Below, in pieces: positions 1 through 11,865 of a DNA stretch of 64,000 bases. The notes below the pieces were generated by a model. That model ran no database searches. It was not told where the DNA came from and was given only the letters and a program-made list of their open reading frames with translations. The stretch comes from Epiperipatus broadwayi. Its lineage: Eukaryota; Onychophora; Udeonychophora; Euonychophora; Peripatidae. Location: positions 560,001 to 624,000 of the forward strand of contig JAQFVV010000319.1 in assembly GCA_028023455.1 (NCBI GenBank). Direction: 5' to 3'. Every line of letters starts with the position of its first letter. Within the stretch, counting starts at the first letter, position 1. A program made the translations under genes and the position numbers.

Positions 1-495
1 AAAAAAAAAAGAATTTACTTAGTGTTAGTAATTACGTTACACAAATTTATTATATATTAAAATTTGAAAAGGACAAAACTTTTTTTTAAAAAAAAGACAA
101 AACAGTAATTACACACAAATATAATGATAAAAAAATGTTGTTGACTGTTGATTTCTTTCTACCAGCTAAATTTATGCCCCCTCCTAAATTTCTTTTCTTC
201 TACTTTTATGTATTAATTAGACATGTCAAAACGGTTGGATTATGAACAAGACTTTTTTTTAAAAAAAATTATGATTTATACTAATTATTACATTTTATTC
301 CTCGCATTTATTTTTACATATGCACAATTTTTCTTACTGGCAGTACCTTTAAGACAAAATTCAAAGTATAACTTTTCATTAATACAGAAAAAAAATACAT
401 ACACATTTCAGAAAAAATATTATGGGCATGATTTATTTTTAAAATTCTCAGGGTACTGGTGGTTTATTTAAGATTGCCCCAAGTTGGGAGATCAG
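1..495. other. AT-rich flank, nothing recognised
   Basis: Low-complexity AT-rich sequence. An open frame of 82 codons at 223-471 has no recognisable motif and the composition of the surrounding DNA, so I do not treat it as a gene. Confidence 0.5.
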
Positions 496-2102
496 TTATA
501 ACGATCCAAAAGAAAGTGAATATCGAATCTTACCGTAATATACACTACAGGGTGCCACTAGGCAATTGAACCTAGAAAAATTATATAGTAGGCACATACG
601 GAATTAAAAAAAATATTTTATATATTTTGATTCCGGTCGTTAGCCCATTGTCACTAGCTCAGTGGAACAGCAAAGATTTATATTTATAATAAATTCCTAT
701 CTAAGAATAATTTTTTTTAAAAAAAGAATAAAATAAGCCACTGCCAGTAATTACACATAAACATTTATGGTGCACCACATTTATTTAAGCACATATATAT
801 ATATATATATATATATAACATTTAGCGTTATTCATTTAGTATGTTTACATTTTTAAAATTTAACATGATTTTTAATTTTTATTTTAGATTTTAATTTACA
901 TTTTAATTTTTATAAGTTCGCACAGATGGATTTATAAAAGTTTGTTTAATAATGTTGAGTATAGATCGGTTACACAGATTACATGCTCAAAAAACATTTC
1001 AAAATAAACATAAATGATCAAAATATAAAGTTATTGATGTAATTGCATGAGGAAATTCACAAGAAACCCAATGGCATTCATCATAAGATGCCGCAATAAC
1101 TAAAAAGACATCCGAATAAATACATTTTAGATATTCACCGTAAGATATCATTATTTACCCAATGTCTATATATTTTAATCATATATGAAAACAAAAATGT
1201 AATTAAACGTGAACGAATCCATGCAAGCATCTATGCCCAATTGAAATTTAATGCATTTAATAATGTAAACGATAAATATTAATACAAATAAAAATAATAA
1301 TTAAAAAAAATGGAAATGATTTTTAGCAAACATAACTATGTAAAATTTAAACATCATATAATTAATTTGAAACATAAGTCAGAGAAAGTTCCTTTTTTAA
1401 AATTTAGATTAACTGATCAAATCTTTAAAGTTCTTAATTACTTCAGATTTTAAAATTGTTCAGTTCAATTGCTTACAGTAGAAGAGCTCCCAGTTCCTGT
1501 TGGCAATTCCCATGAAGCCTTTCATGGAAGACCGGTCTGATATTCTGGAGGTAGCCTTAGCTGGTTCCATTCTGGTATCACAGTCATTTCATTTTTTAAA
1601 ATAAGTGAAAGAGAACGACAAGTACGTCTTATTGTTCTTCTCACAAAATCAAGTTGGAACTGTCAGGAAAACTCTATATTTCTCTCTGTATAATCCTCCT
1701 ATGGATTCCACAAACAAAAACGTCACTGTTCCATTTTTTCGTTATGGTCCGGGCCTTTCTTTGCAGCTTCTATATTAGACAAGCTAATTTTTTTTATTCT
1801 CTTATCTATCTTATCCTCTGACTTTTTAATTACAGTATATAAGAGCCCGAAGGGCTAGTTTGGTTTTCGATAATTCATAAACAATCATTTCCATTTACAA
1901 AATATATAAATCTTGTACTTTTTTATAACAAAGTATGTTCAAATACTTTTATTTATTAAAAATTTTTTTTTTAAAGTTTTGCATCTGTGCGAATATATAC
2001 GTATACATGTTTAGCTTTTAGTTTTTAATAAATTTATTTTTCTTTGCGAACTTAAAGTTTTTATTTTGAATTAATGTAACGGCATATTTATATATCATTG
2101 CA
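496..2102 (+). repeat. Dispersed repeat R1, copy 1 (LTR-like, probably solo LTR)
   Basis: This noncoding 1.6-kb block recurs at 12474-13319 plus 23804-24089 (same strand, split by element A) and at 41818-44026 (opposite strand). All copies share a start reading TTATAACGATCC, then a GGCGCC-like motif and a block beginning GTTAGCCCA. They end shortly after TGTAACG with a CRTTRCA-like terminus. A TATA motif (GTATATAAG, 1835-1843) and a later AATAAA (near 2026) give an order like U3, R and U5 of an LTR. No ORF, primer-binding site or polypurine tract is attached, so a solo LTR is my inference. The terminal bases are not a clean TG...CA pair, so another class of non-autonomous element is possible. 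No target duplication is clear for this copy. Confidence 0.7.
1835..1843 (+). promoter_or_regulatory. Candidate TATA box of repeat R1
   Basis: GTATATAAG is followed by AGCCC and a pyrimidine-poor leader, in the last quarter of the repeat. In copy 2 exactly this site is split by element A, which duplicated its first four bases. Confidence 0.4.
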
Positions 2103-4710
2103 CAAGCAACAAACCACTTTTCCTAGGTAAAGAGTAGATTGAGCTAGTCAGGGATTAATCTTTATCGGGATCAAGGATCATTTGTTAGGGCATCCACTTT
2201 TCTGTTGATTTTATATAAAATAAAAGAGATTCTCCCTCTTTATTAGTTACATGATCATATCTCTTGGGGAGGGGAGAAGTCTCTTTCTTGAGGTGGTGTG
2301 CAAAGTTTGCAGTAAATGAATCTTTCAAAAGGTATGATTTTAGTAATGTATATTTTGGATGCCATTGGATATTTCTTAATTGCTGCATGACTTCATAATA
2401 TGCATTTCATGTTTAATGTGTGTTAAGAGGGTTGAGGCTGCGACCGGAACAATATATTGGCCCTAAATATTAGTGAAGTGATATAAGAGTCATTATTAAC
2501 TGGATGATTAAGCCTCTAGTTAATCTGTCTATAAGTACTTGAAACATACGCTACCTTTTGCTAACCATCAGCACATTTGTGCCAATCAGCTTGAAGGTCA
2601 CTATACACTGGTAATTTTATTTGAAAATCCCGGAAATGATCCATCAAATCAGGATGTCACCTCTGCTCACAGAAGAGTTACCAGTACACACAACCAAATA
2701 ATGACTTCAACTTTATAATTTATTTTATTTCATTGTCAACATTCCAAGCATTATGTCAGTTTAATAGACCCATAAACAGTTCAAATAATGGGTTGATAAA
2801 ATGAATAAAAATAAAGAATAAGAAATAATAAAACGTTACCATGGAATATATAGATGTAATAAATAAATATAAAAGGACAACTAATAAAATATGTAGTATC
2901 AATTATTGATTGATACTAAAATTATAAAAATTAGAAAAATATACATATAATAACCAAGATGTAAATAAATCTTAATTACAACAATATCACTCAATAAACA
3001 TATTCTTTATATTATGTAGTACTAAATTATTCTTATGAATACACGTGCGCTTTATTAATTTAAACACTATAATGGGGGGAGGGGGTAAAACATAAGCTTA
3101 CTGAGGTTGTAGATTTCAATAATGACCTTAACTTTTTCTTTAGTTATGCATTTTTTCTTTTATAGATTACACATGTATCGTATTTTACAAAAAATAATTT
3201 TGAATGTACATAGCAGTAAATTAAAATAGCCAATAATTGAATAGTAAAATAATTTAGTATACTTGGATTAGAATTTTTTGAACAAATTATATATTTTCCT
3301 TAGATAATATGCCTTCCAAAAAGAAAAACGTACAGCGAGTATAATGAACACAAATGATAGATGATGAGACAACTTAACAGTACTAACATAAGATAGACTA
3401 CATTAATGGTCAGAAAAATATAGATTTTAACACTGAGAAGGTGATATAAACTTCACAATGGCATTGCTGTTATAGAAATTCTCCAGCTATCATTTTACTA
3501 TAATCATTAGGAAAACCTCTACAATATACAACGAGATAATATAATAATTCTCGGCAAATAATTATTCAGATTCTCTCTTGTACTTATAAGAAACTATAAA
3601 TATAATAATTTTAAAAACACAAATTAAATTAATCTAATTGATTATTGCAGTTCTATTGATATCTCGGGAATAATACTTATTCCCTTAGTAAGCAAAACAG
3701 TTAGACAATTGAATAGCAAGTGAGATTTTATTGAAATCCAATTATCTAAAGAATAACTACACTTCCATTTACAAATACCCTCTAGAACAACTGCTTGCTA
3801 ATTAATATTACTTTAATTATATATTGATACAAATAATGAATTACCAACTTACTTTAAATTAATAATAATAAAAAAACTTTTAACGAATTTTACGATTTAT
3901 TCCTCTACTTGAACAGATAATTACCATTAAACAGAAGAAACATTGACCGATAATCAACCGAAATCTAATATTATATAACTCAATTTTGAATACATTAATT
4001 ATTTTTAGCATTTATCCCTTCTATTCTATCTTTCTAAACAAACATCAAAATTGATCTTATTAATTTCTTATACCTTGAATAATATAGCAGTAAGGATTTT
4101 CTTCTTTTAATAAACTTTATGATAGTTTTTATTACCTTTTTCTTTTTATTAAATTTAAATAAACTTTAAAATATACACGTGACTTTTAATAATAATATAA
4201 ATCTTCATAATGCTGTGAGTATATAAGAACTCTTCCAATTTCAGATAGTTATTCAGGTATTTCAATATTTAATAAAATATCAATTGAATGTTACTTTGAT
4301 CAAATTATAAATTAAAATTGATAAATGTTTAATTTCTTTATTAGAACTCCATACCTAAAATATCCATTTAATAAATTTTATGGAAGAATTTTGTTATGCC
4401 ATGTGCTTACATGTAGGACTTTATGTCCCATACAAATAATACTAACTGTCAAGTTTGTATTTTTATTCTATACTAGAAACATATTTATTTGTAACAAGAA
4501 AAAATTATAACAATAATTATGATTACATAAACAATTTATATCATTTACATTAATATAATTACATATTTACACGATAATAAATAAAAATAAATACCATCCT
4601 CACTTCACGTGTTACCATTGGGTCAATATACTTTAAGAAATTAAATGATATGTATTTAAAATATTAGTACATCTATTCATATTATGAACTGATTTACTAT
4701 TCGTATTTTT
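2103..4710. other. Unassigned AT-rich DNA
   Basis: No recognisable gene or repeat. A 67-codon open frame on the minus strand (2185-2388) is slightly less AT-rich than its surroundings. It has no motif I can place and no neighbouring coding signal. Confidence 0.4.
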
Positions 4711-5326
4711 ATGATAATATTAAATAGTGCTATCACACTTATAACGTAAAGCTGTATAATTAATATCAATTAGTCAATTAAAATGGCTGAGTGTTTTAGA
4801 GAAACTGTACTTCTCATAATAATAGCCAGTTTTGGCTCATTCGTTGAAATCATTCTATCAGTATAATATGCAAACTCTATGCAAATGAGTCAATTAGATA
4901 ATCTTTTTGATATAGCAAAACATGCTTCTTTACGATTAATGGCTAATGGCGAAGAAGTCCTCTGCTATAAAGTAAGCCTCCTTTACCTTACGCTTAACAA
5001 CATGCCTCTCAGTGCAAACCAATTTTGCAGATGTGGGTTCAAACTTATGTTCTGATACTTTTTGATTTTGTGCAAAAATTGAAGTCCATTCTGGGTTAGT
5101 ATGTGACTTATTATATCTATACTTGTGCTGTGACAACCTAGTATCTATGGTGACTGTGGTTTCACCATAGTATGAAGCTTTGTATCCATTGTGAGGGCAT
5201 GCCACCCTATACGGCCTGTGAAATCTGATCCGAAGCTATGGTGTCTTTCGTGTTGTTAATTGACTAATTGATATTAATTATACAGCTTTACGTTATAAGT
5301 GTAATAGCACTATTTAATATTATCAT
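4711..5326. mobile_element. Inverted-repeat element with 70-bp arms enclosing a PLE endonuclease relic
   Basis: The arm at 4711-4780 is the reverse complement of 5257-5326, with one mismatch seen in 70 positions (C against T in the TGCTAT(C/T)ACACTT segment). The 476-bp interior holds a GIY-YIG reading frame on the minus strand. The arms stop abruptly at both outer edges and I could not define a target duplication. This could be a DNA-transposon-like element that captured a PLE fragment, or the inverted terminal structure that Penelope elements often leave on insertion. Confidence 0.65.
4936..5230 (-). pseudogene. GIY-YIG endonuclease relic of a Penelope-like element
   Basis: The minus-strand frame ends at a stop near 4936 and is open upstream to about 5230. 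It reads VYRVACPHNG-type sequence followed by YYGETT, TRLSQH and later a KRKVKEAYFI segment. In PLE proteins the GIY-YIG domain has the order V/I-Y-x-I-x-C, Y-I-G-x-T, R-L-x-x-H, E-x-x-x-x-x-R-K-x-x-E, and this frame follows it. The domain nicks target DNA to prime reverse transcription. No reverse transcriptase precedes it, so it is a fragment. Identification is from motif order only. Confidence 0.6.
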
Positions 5327-6888
5327 AATTTGGACAAGCCTAAAGTCATAAATCTACAAGTTATTATTCATATTTTTATATAATTGACTCATGACTTTAT
5401 TATCCCAATAATATTTCAGTGGGTCAATTATTTTACCCTTGTTTTTACTAAGTTCATACCAGTTTAATATAATTCAGTTTTTAAAATCATTATACCAACA
5501 TATTATCATTATTTACTAAATAATTTTTAGACTTTTATATTGTTGATACAATATAAATAATATCGTTTGAATAAATAATTGAATCAAAAATATTCCATGT
5601 GAAAAGATTATACATTCATTTTATATTCTTATCAAATATCTTTCATTCACAATCTTCATTGTTGTTGATCTCATGTTACCCTTCCAACAATAAGCTATTC
5701 TTATCTCTTATCATATCAAATTGTATTTGTTTTGCATATGGTCCTTTCCTTTTTTCTTAAGACTATCACTATGAACAGTAAGAAGAAAAATTATAAACTC
5801 CTAAAAAAATTACTTACCTACAATGCTTACTTTATATTCCATTATTACAGATAATTCTTTGGATAAAAAACTTATTCAACAAACCACCGTACAGAATAGA
5901 AAAGAAGACAACTAACATTTATTTATTAACTACGATAACTTTTAGGCAGTCATTATCACTTCAATGATTCTACCTTAAAAATATTGGTTTCATTTTAAAG
6001 CTCTTATAAAATATAACGATTATGATTCCCATGGAATCCTCTCAAATTCATACAATAATAATATAGGCATCATCTGGATCAAACCCACTACATAAGACAT
6101 TAGTTCTTCAAGATGACATTACAATATCCTGGCATTTTAAACTTATTCATTAAACACGTATATATTTTTCATCAACAGCATACATTAACTTTCTCATTCT
6201 AGTATATAACTTTTCTCCTTATCTTTTATGTATCTATAATTATGATAGATCATATGACAAAACAAATAACTCTTATTCTTATGACAAAATACCGTAGTAT
6301 ACTTGATACATTATAATGTGTGAGAAAATAAATCCAATTGTGATATTCATTCTTTTCATTTCTCATTTATAATTTTATACTCATATTATACATTAATATT
6401 TATCTTGACAGCAAACCTTTCCTTGACTCATAATTATTATGCAGTCTTTATTATGAAACATACATCAGTATAATAGATTGATAATCTCATATATACTACT
6501 TTCTTATAATCAAACTATTACTCTTGATGTATGCTAAAATTGTATAAATTATATATATATATATCGAATTACCGAATATTATATTTTAATTCTTTTATAC
6601 ATTCCTACAAAAATTTCTATATCTAAGCATACTATACCTTCAATTTTAAATTTCAAATATAATAATATTTTAAAATAATCTTAATTCTAAAACCTTAATA
6701 AAAATATAAAAATTATATAAGTAATATATATTAAGGTTATTATAACCTTAAGACTCTGCCCCTAGATAAGACAGTAGGAACCTCTACAAATCTTTAACAC
6801 AAGATTAATGGCTTTAAAGACAAAAGAGGCCACTCTTATCTTCGACCTACTTTTTAATTATATAGGCGCTTAACAAATTATTAATTAC
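5327..6888. other. Unassigned AT-rich DNA
   Basis: No ORF of interest, no repeat unit and no RNA gene recognised. Short (TA)n near 6550. Confidence 0.4.
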
Positions 6889-7007
6889 AACTTTAAAGTT
6901 AAAATACAGCAAAACTCTCCATATAGTAGTGCCATCTTGTGCTAACAAGAACAATCAATGGATGCCAGAAAGCTTGTGCATAAAATCCCTATCTAGTGCC
7001 TACTCAT

Positions 7008-7062
7008 CCAATATCCCCAGACTAGTTTCTGGCTTATGGCCTTCATCAGTGAGGAGCCTTGG
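7008..7062 (-). ncRNA. Hammerhead-ribozyme-like motif (core intact)
   Basis: Read on the minus strand from 7062 to 7008. Outer stem I pairs CCAA with UUGG. After an internal loop (GGC opposite UA), the inner stem I pairs UCCUCA with UGGGGA (five Watson-Crick pairs and one G-U). The core CUGAUGA is followed by stem II, GGC/GCC with a CAUAA loop and an A-A mismatch at its base. Then come GAAA, a minimal stem III (A-U and C-G pairs closing a two-base loop) and the cleavage triplet GUC. Every invariant residue of the natural hammerhead core is present. Short stem III with an open stem I is the type I form known from PLEs and retrozymes. The weak points are the A-A mismatch and the three-pair stem II. 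Activity is not shown. Confidence 0.65.
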
Positions 7063-7709
7063 ATCTGAGAGCACTGCACCTAGATCTTAGGATCTAATGC
7101 AACCCTCCAGCACCCACATTTTAACTCTATTTAACTACAAAACTATGAGAATGAAATTGAAAACACTATTAATATTTTCAACCCAAGCTCAATAGCTTAA
7201 ATAGTCATATGGGTCTGAACTCAATTCAGTACCCATACATTTTGGTGTCTTTGGTTCTTTAACAACAATAGCCACCACTATCCTATTAGGCAGGATTGGT
7301 GTTAAACCACTGAAACATCACATGATCACTATCTCATACTAGCACAATAATTGTTATTAAACAATTCAAAATACAGCAAAACTCTCCATATAGTAGTGCC
7401 ATCTTGTGCTAACAAGAGCAATCAATGGATGCCAGAAGGCTTGTGCATAAAATCCCTATCTAGTGCCTACTCATCCAATATCCCCAGACTAGTTTGGTGG
7501 CTATGGTTTTTAAAGAGCCAAAGACACCAAAATGTATGGGTACTGAATTGAGTTCAGACCCATATGACTATATAAGCTATTGAGCTTGGGTTGAAAATAT
7601 TAATAGTATTTTCAATTTTATTCTCATAGTTTTGTAGTTAAATAGAGTTAAAAGGTGGGTGCTGGAGGGTTGCATTAGATCCTAAGATCTAGGTGCAGTG
7701 CTCTCAGAT

Positions 7710-7764
7710 CCAAGGCTCCTCACCGATGAAGGCCACAAGCCAGAAACTAGTCTGGAGATATTGG
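7710..7764 (+). ncRNA. Second hammerhead-like motif, degenerate
   Basis: Copy of the same 55-nt motif in the reversed unit. The core reads CCGAUGA instead of CUGAUGA, which loses an invariant U. One stem I pair is also broken (C opposite A, from UGGAGA). Stem II (loop CACAA), GAAA, short stem III and GUC are kept. Probably inactive. Confidence 0.55.
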
Positions 7765-7939
7765 ATGAGTAGGCACTAGATAGGGATTTTATGCACAAGC
7801 CTTCTGGCATCCATTGATTGCTCTTGTTAGCACAAGATGGCACTACTATATGGAGAGTTTTGCTGTATTTTGAATTGTTTAATAACAATTATTGTGCTAG
7901 TATGAGATAGTGATCATGTGATGTTTTAACTTTAAAGTT

Positions 7940-8948
7940 ACATAAATAATTTAATGTTTTCTCAATCTTTTTTTTTAAAAAAAAAACTTCTCAAAACTTT
8001 TCTTCATTATTACCAAGACATTGGTCAAAAATTAAAACTTAATCAGTGGTCATCATTTTTCCTTTCCTCCCATTAGAAAATACACTCTGTTTAAAGAACA
8101 ACATTTTAAGATAAAAAGTACTCACAATAAATAAAATCTTCCTACGTTCTTGAGCTCTTTGAAATATTATCATTGGATCCTGAAATGCTCTTAAGAGCAC
8201 TTTAAAATCTCAAACATTCAATAATTTTATAATCGTTCTTCAAATCTGAAATATTAGTTTATCCATTAACGAGACATAGCATATACATAGTTTGTCTGTA
8301 AATAGTTCTAACTTTAGCTTTTATTTATTCATATTTGCTGAATGATTTTATAAGGTTGATACACATCTATATCAATTATTTGTTGTGTGTCATAATATTA
8401 TAATCCATCTCTTTATTGAATATTTATTATGAAAATAAATGATTTTCTTGTTAAAATTCTCATAATCTTAACATTTTAATCCTATACATATCCTTTACTA
8501 GCAGGATGAATTACATTACCATTATTTTTTGCCAATACCATATTAAAAACATCAATTATTCTGGCAACATTCTTTCATTACTAATAAAATACATATTATT
8601 TTAATAAGTTTACAATAGTCAATAATATGTTTAAAAATACATATATACAAGCAACACAGATTACAAATTATAAAATTATCATAGAAAAGCTTTTTTTGGC
8701 AAATTATGTTTTTTGACCTTTTCAATATGTCTCCAGAATACCACAATTTAAAGTACAGATAGCGACATCTATATCAATACATGAGAAGGCAGATAAACAA
8801 ATGGATATCCGACATGATCTATTACGTGATATTTTATTTTCAATCCTACTACAAAATTACCCTGTTATATATATTGAATGGATATATATCCACATATATT
8901 AATTAATTAACTATCCATTCTTTATCCATTAACCACTTATTATTCAAC
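7940..8948. other. Unassigned AT-rich DNA
   Basis: No recognisable gene. The 64-codon minus-strand frame at 8552-8746 is rich in Ile, Lys, Cys and Asn and looks like chance reading of AT-rich DNA. Confidence 0.4.
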
Positions 8949-9215
8949 TTAATGGTTGTTTTGTATATATTCATACTTGTTTTTATTATTCATGATATAG
9001 TTTGTTTCATATATTTTACATCTATTAACATGTTTAATATAATCTAGAACACTTATATTATCAATACAATTTATGTTATGTCCATACTGAAAATAATGAA
9101 CACATAATGCAGATCTATCATCTTTCCTAGAAATAGCATCATTGTGTTCTTTAGCTCTTTCTCCCAATTGTTTAATAGGTTTCAATGTTATTTCAGCATA
9201 TAAGTCACTTAAAAT
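8949..9215 (-). pseudogene. Second GIY-YIG relic of a Penelope-like element
   Basis: The minus-strand frame contains KQLGERAKEHNDAI, then SALCVHYFQYGHNI, then a VLDYIKHVNRCKIYE segment. This is the pattern of the second half of the PLE GIY-YIG domain (R-x-x-E-H, S-A-L-x-x-H-x-x-x-x-G-H, then L-x-x-E/K-x-x-x-x-R-K-x-x-E). The upstream part with the YIG motif is eroded (YAEIT in its place). No reverse transcriptase is adjacent. It differs in sequence from the relic at 4.9-5.2 kb and from the pair at 52-54 kb, so it is a separate family or an older copy. Confidence 0.5.
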
Positions 9216-10250
9216 AATATAGACCTTTTAAAATAGATTTATAATTACTATCAAGTAACTATCTTAAAGTTCTGTAAAATGTTTTTATAATTTTAAAACG
9301 ATTATATATTTTGAATAAATAAAAATTCCTTAATAACTTACCAGTTAAATTCATTAAAAATAAAGAGATAACAAACCATTTTCTTATACAACAATATCTG
9401 CAAACACTTTGAATGTGTTTATAATACTTTCTCATTTTTTTTCAAAAATAATAATAATTGTTTACTTTTTACTTTTACTTGTAATCATATTTCTTGAATT
9501 CAATTTGATAATTAAGACTGAATTCAACTCCTCAGTGAATAAATTGTAGTTTATTCCACAGTCTCTTTATAATCCTCTTAAGATATCTTGTATAATTATT
9601 CAGTTTATGGAAATTAACTTTTAATTACTTTAAAATAAAATACAATAATTTTTTTCTAATTTTTAATGAAGTAATATAAACAGGATATTGCCTCTAACTA
9701 TTTAATCAATTTGCTTTTAATTTCATCTGCTATCATTTTTTTATATTGTAGACAGTATGATGTCAGAACATTAATAAAATCAATTTCATTGGTGATCTAC
9801 TATTAATTAGTTGGTAGTTTTCTATATAAATTAACTTTTGTCTACAATTTGAAATAAAATAACTTTTTTTATTAACTATTTAATTTTATTCAAAACAATA
9901 TGTTTTACATGTAATTTAGTTTACATTTTTTCATACATATTTTAATCATTATCATTATTTGACAATATGTGTTTTATTTGTGAACTGGTAAGATATCAGA
10001 TTTGTCACAATAAGAAATACAATTAGCACCAACTTGTCACATGCTGTGTTAATGGTTTTCTGTTGACAATGTAATCGGTAATTAAACTTTGAGATAATGA
10101 TTTTATTAATTGTTAAAGAAGCTCATGATATCCAGACTGCTATGTCTAGCTGTTAGAGAATGCACTTCCATGAATGGAACTATATGTATATATGTAACAT
10201 GCTTCCATCAATGAGTTAATAATGTGTAATGGTTAAATTTTCTTTCATGC
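9216..10250. other. Unassigned AT-rich DNA
   Basis: No gene, RNA or repeat recognised. Confidence 0.4.
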
Positions 10251-10406
10251 ACATATATACATGAGAAACTTTTAGACAGAAAAAAGTTACAGGTAAAATA
10301 TTTAAAAACTTTTAAAGATACATTCTTTTTAAGTAGAGATTAAAAGTTTTTAAATATTTTTATTGTAACGTTTTTCTGCCTAAAAGTTTATTTATGTATA
10401 TATGTG
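10251..10406. mobile_element. MITE-like hairpin element
   Basis: Arms 10251-10317 and 10340-10406 are imperfect reverse complements. Both contain ACATATATACAT-like termini, AACTTTTAG, an AGAAAAA(A/C)GTTAC block and TATTTAAAAACTTTTAA. The loop is about 22 nt. Length near 156 bp with no coding capacity fits a palindromic MITE. No target duplication could be set with confidence. Confidence 0.55.
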
Positions 10407-11825
10407 TATAAAAGAAAATATAAACATATACATATATACAACTATTTAGCTCTCATTGGAATTTTGTTCATAATTCATGTCATTAACAAGAAAATGATTT
10501 TCCAATTGATTAGAAAGTTGAGGACTTACTCAGATCATTTTTGCTGTGAAATGAACAGGTTCCACTTCTGTTTCATTATCTTTTTCTAAATCTTCTACGA
10601 TATCTAAATTTATTGCCAACTCTTTTTCCAACAGATATTTAAAGTATGTAAAATTTAATGCATGTATATAAAATGGGGAAGTCCCAATTTTGAGTGAAAT
10701 ATGAATTTCTTTATTGCATAAAAAATTTTAAATCTTTTTTCATACTGCGCTTATCAATTAAGAGCTTGTTTGAGCTATTGGTATCCTCTCTGTATTACAT
10801 TATTGTAAATACAAGCTTATAAAAGTAATGTCATGTTATATATGACTTGCTTTTTTGATTATTATAAAAGAAAACTGCATAAAAAGATATTAAAAAGAAA
10901 CATGAATCACAAAACTTCAAAATTGCATTAAAAAATCCAGAAAAAAAGAGACCCAGGTCTATTTAAAGCCATTCCTTTGTCATTATTACTTAAAATTATT
11001 TCATAGAAATTTGGCACATTAATTTCTAGTTTTAAGAAATCACCTGATACTATTGTTACTTGGCAGTGATGATAAAATTTCCCATAAAAACAAAAGGAAA
11101 ATTTTTTTTAGCAAAGATAATGATCAAATAAATGATATGAAACAAATTTTTGTCTTAAAGAAAATAAATTTAAAGTTAACCATCTTGCCAACTTCAAGAC
11201 AACAACCATAGAGTAAAAAAATAAACAAAAAGTTGCCCCTATATAGCAAATGTATATTGTCATTATTTAAAATTGAGTATTAAAATAATTAATAATGTTC
11301 ATCATCTGGTAATGCACTAAAATAATAATGGAAATTTTAATATTGATTATCAGTTTATTTTTAATGTCATTCTATTTTTCCTGTAAGCCATATTCCATTT
11401 TTTATGTAAGACAACATATCAACTTTTCTGTTGTCAAAAATTTGCCTAAGATTGTATTCACTATAGTTAAATTTATGAACAAATGCCTATGTATTAGATA
11501 AGTTTTGTTAAGAATAAATTTTAACTAATGGTTATCTTTGTGAAAACATTTGAAAAAGTATTATAATTAAGGAATGCTATCAGTCAACAAGTTATTTATT
11601 CAGCCATTCTTTGAGATTTTTTGATATGAATGCATAAAAATTATATACCACATGGAGGAAGTATATGACAACTTATTCTAAGTATATTGAATATGTAAAA
11701 GTGATTGGATTTTAGTTAAGAAGCTCAAATGTATCCATCCATTGTGATTTTACAATATTAAAAATGTAAAATAATAAATAACTACAACTTATTGTTGATA
11801 TAGAATATGTGAAACATCATCATCA

Positions 11826-11865
<40 letters not shown>

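Larger units (their letters stand above)
6889..7939. mobile_element. Composite PLE/retrozyme-like insertion flanked by a 12-bp target duplication
   Basis: The 12-mer AACTTTAAAGTT occurs at 6889-6900 and again at 7928-7939, bracketing 1027 bp that are clearly richer in G+C than the surroundings. Inside are three partial copies of one unit. Two are direct: the segment starting AAAATACAGC is at 6901 and again at 7368, a 467-bp period. A third copy is reversed (about 7497-7927). The arms 6904-7282 and 7497-7875 are reverse complements. 7311-7496 is a truncated direct copy also matched by the reversed one. Each full unit carries a hammerhead-like motif. Penelope-like elements and animal retrozymes are known for tandem and inverted partial units, hammerhead ribozymes and target duplications around this size. 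The assignment is an inference. Open frames here merely cross the repeat. Confidence 0.65.

Noticed and set aside
7351-7888. Two near-identical 66-68-codon frames on opposite strands as a small gene family
   Set aside because: They are the same repeat unit read from the direct and inverted copy. The frames end at repeat breakpoints and cross the ribozyme motif.
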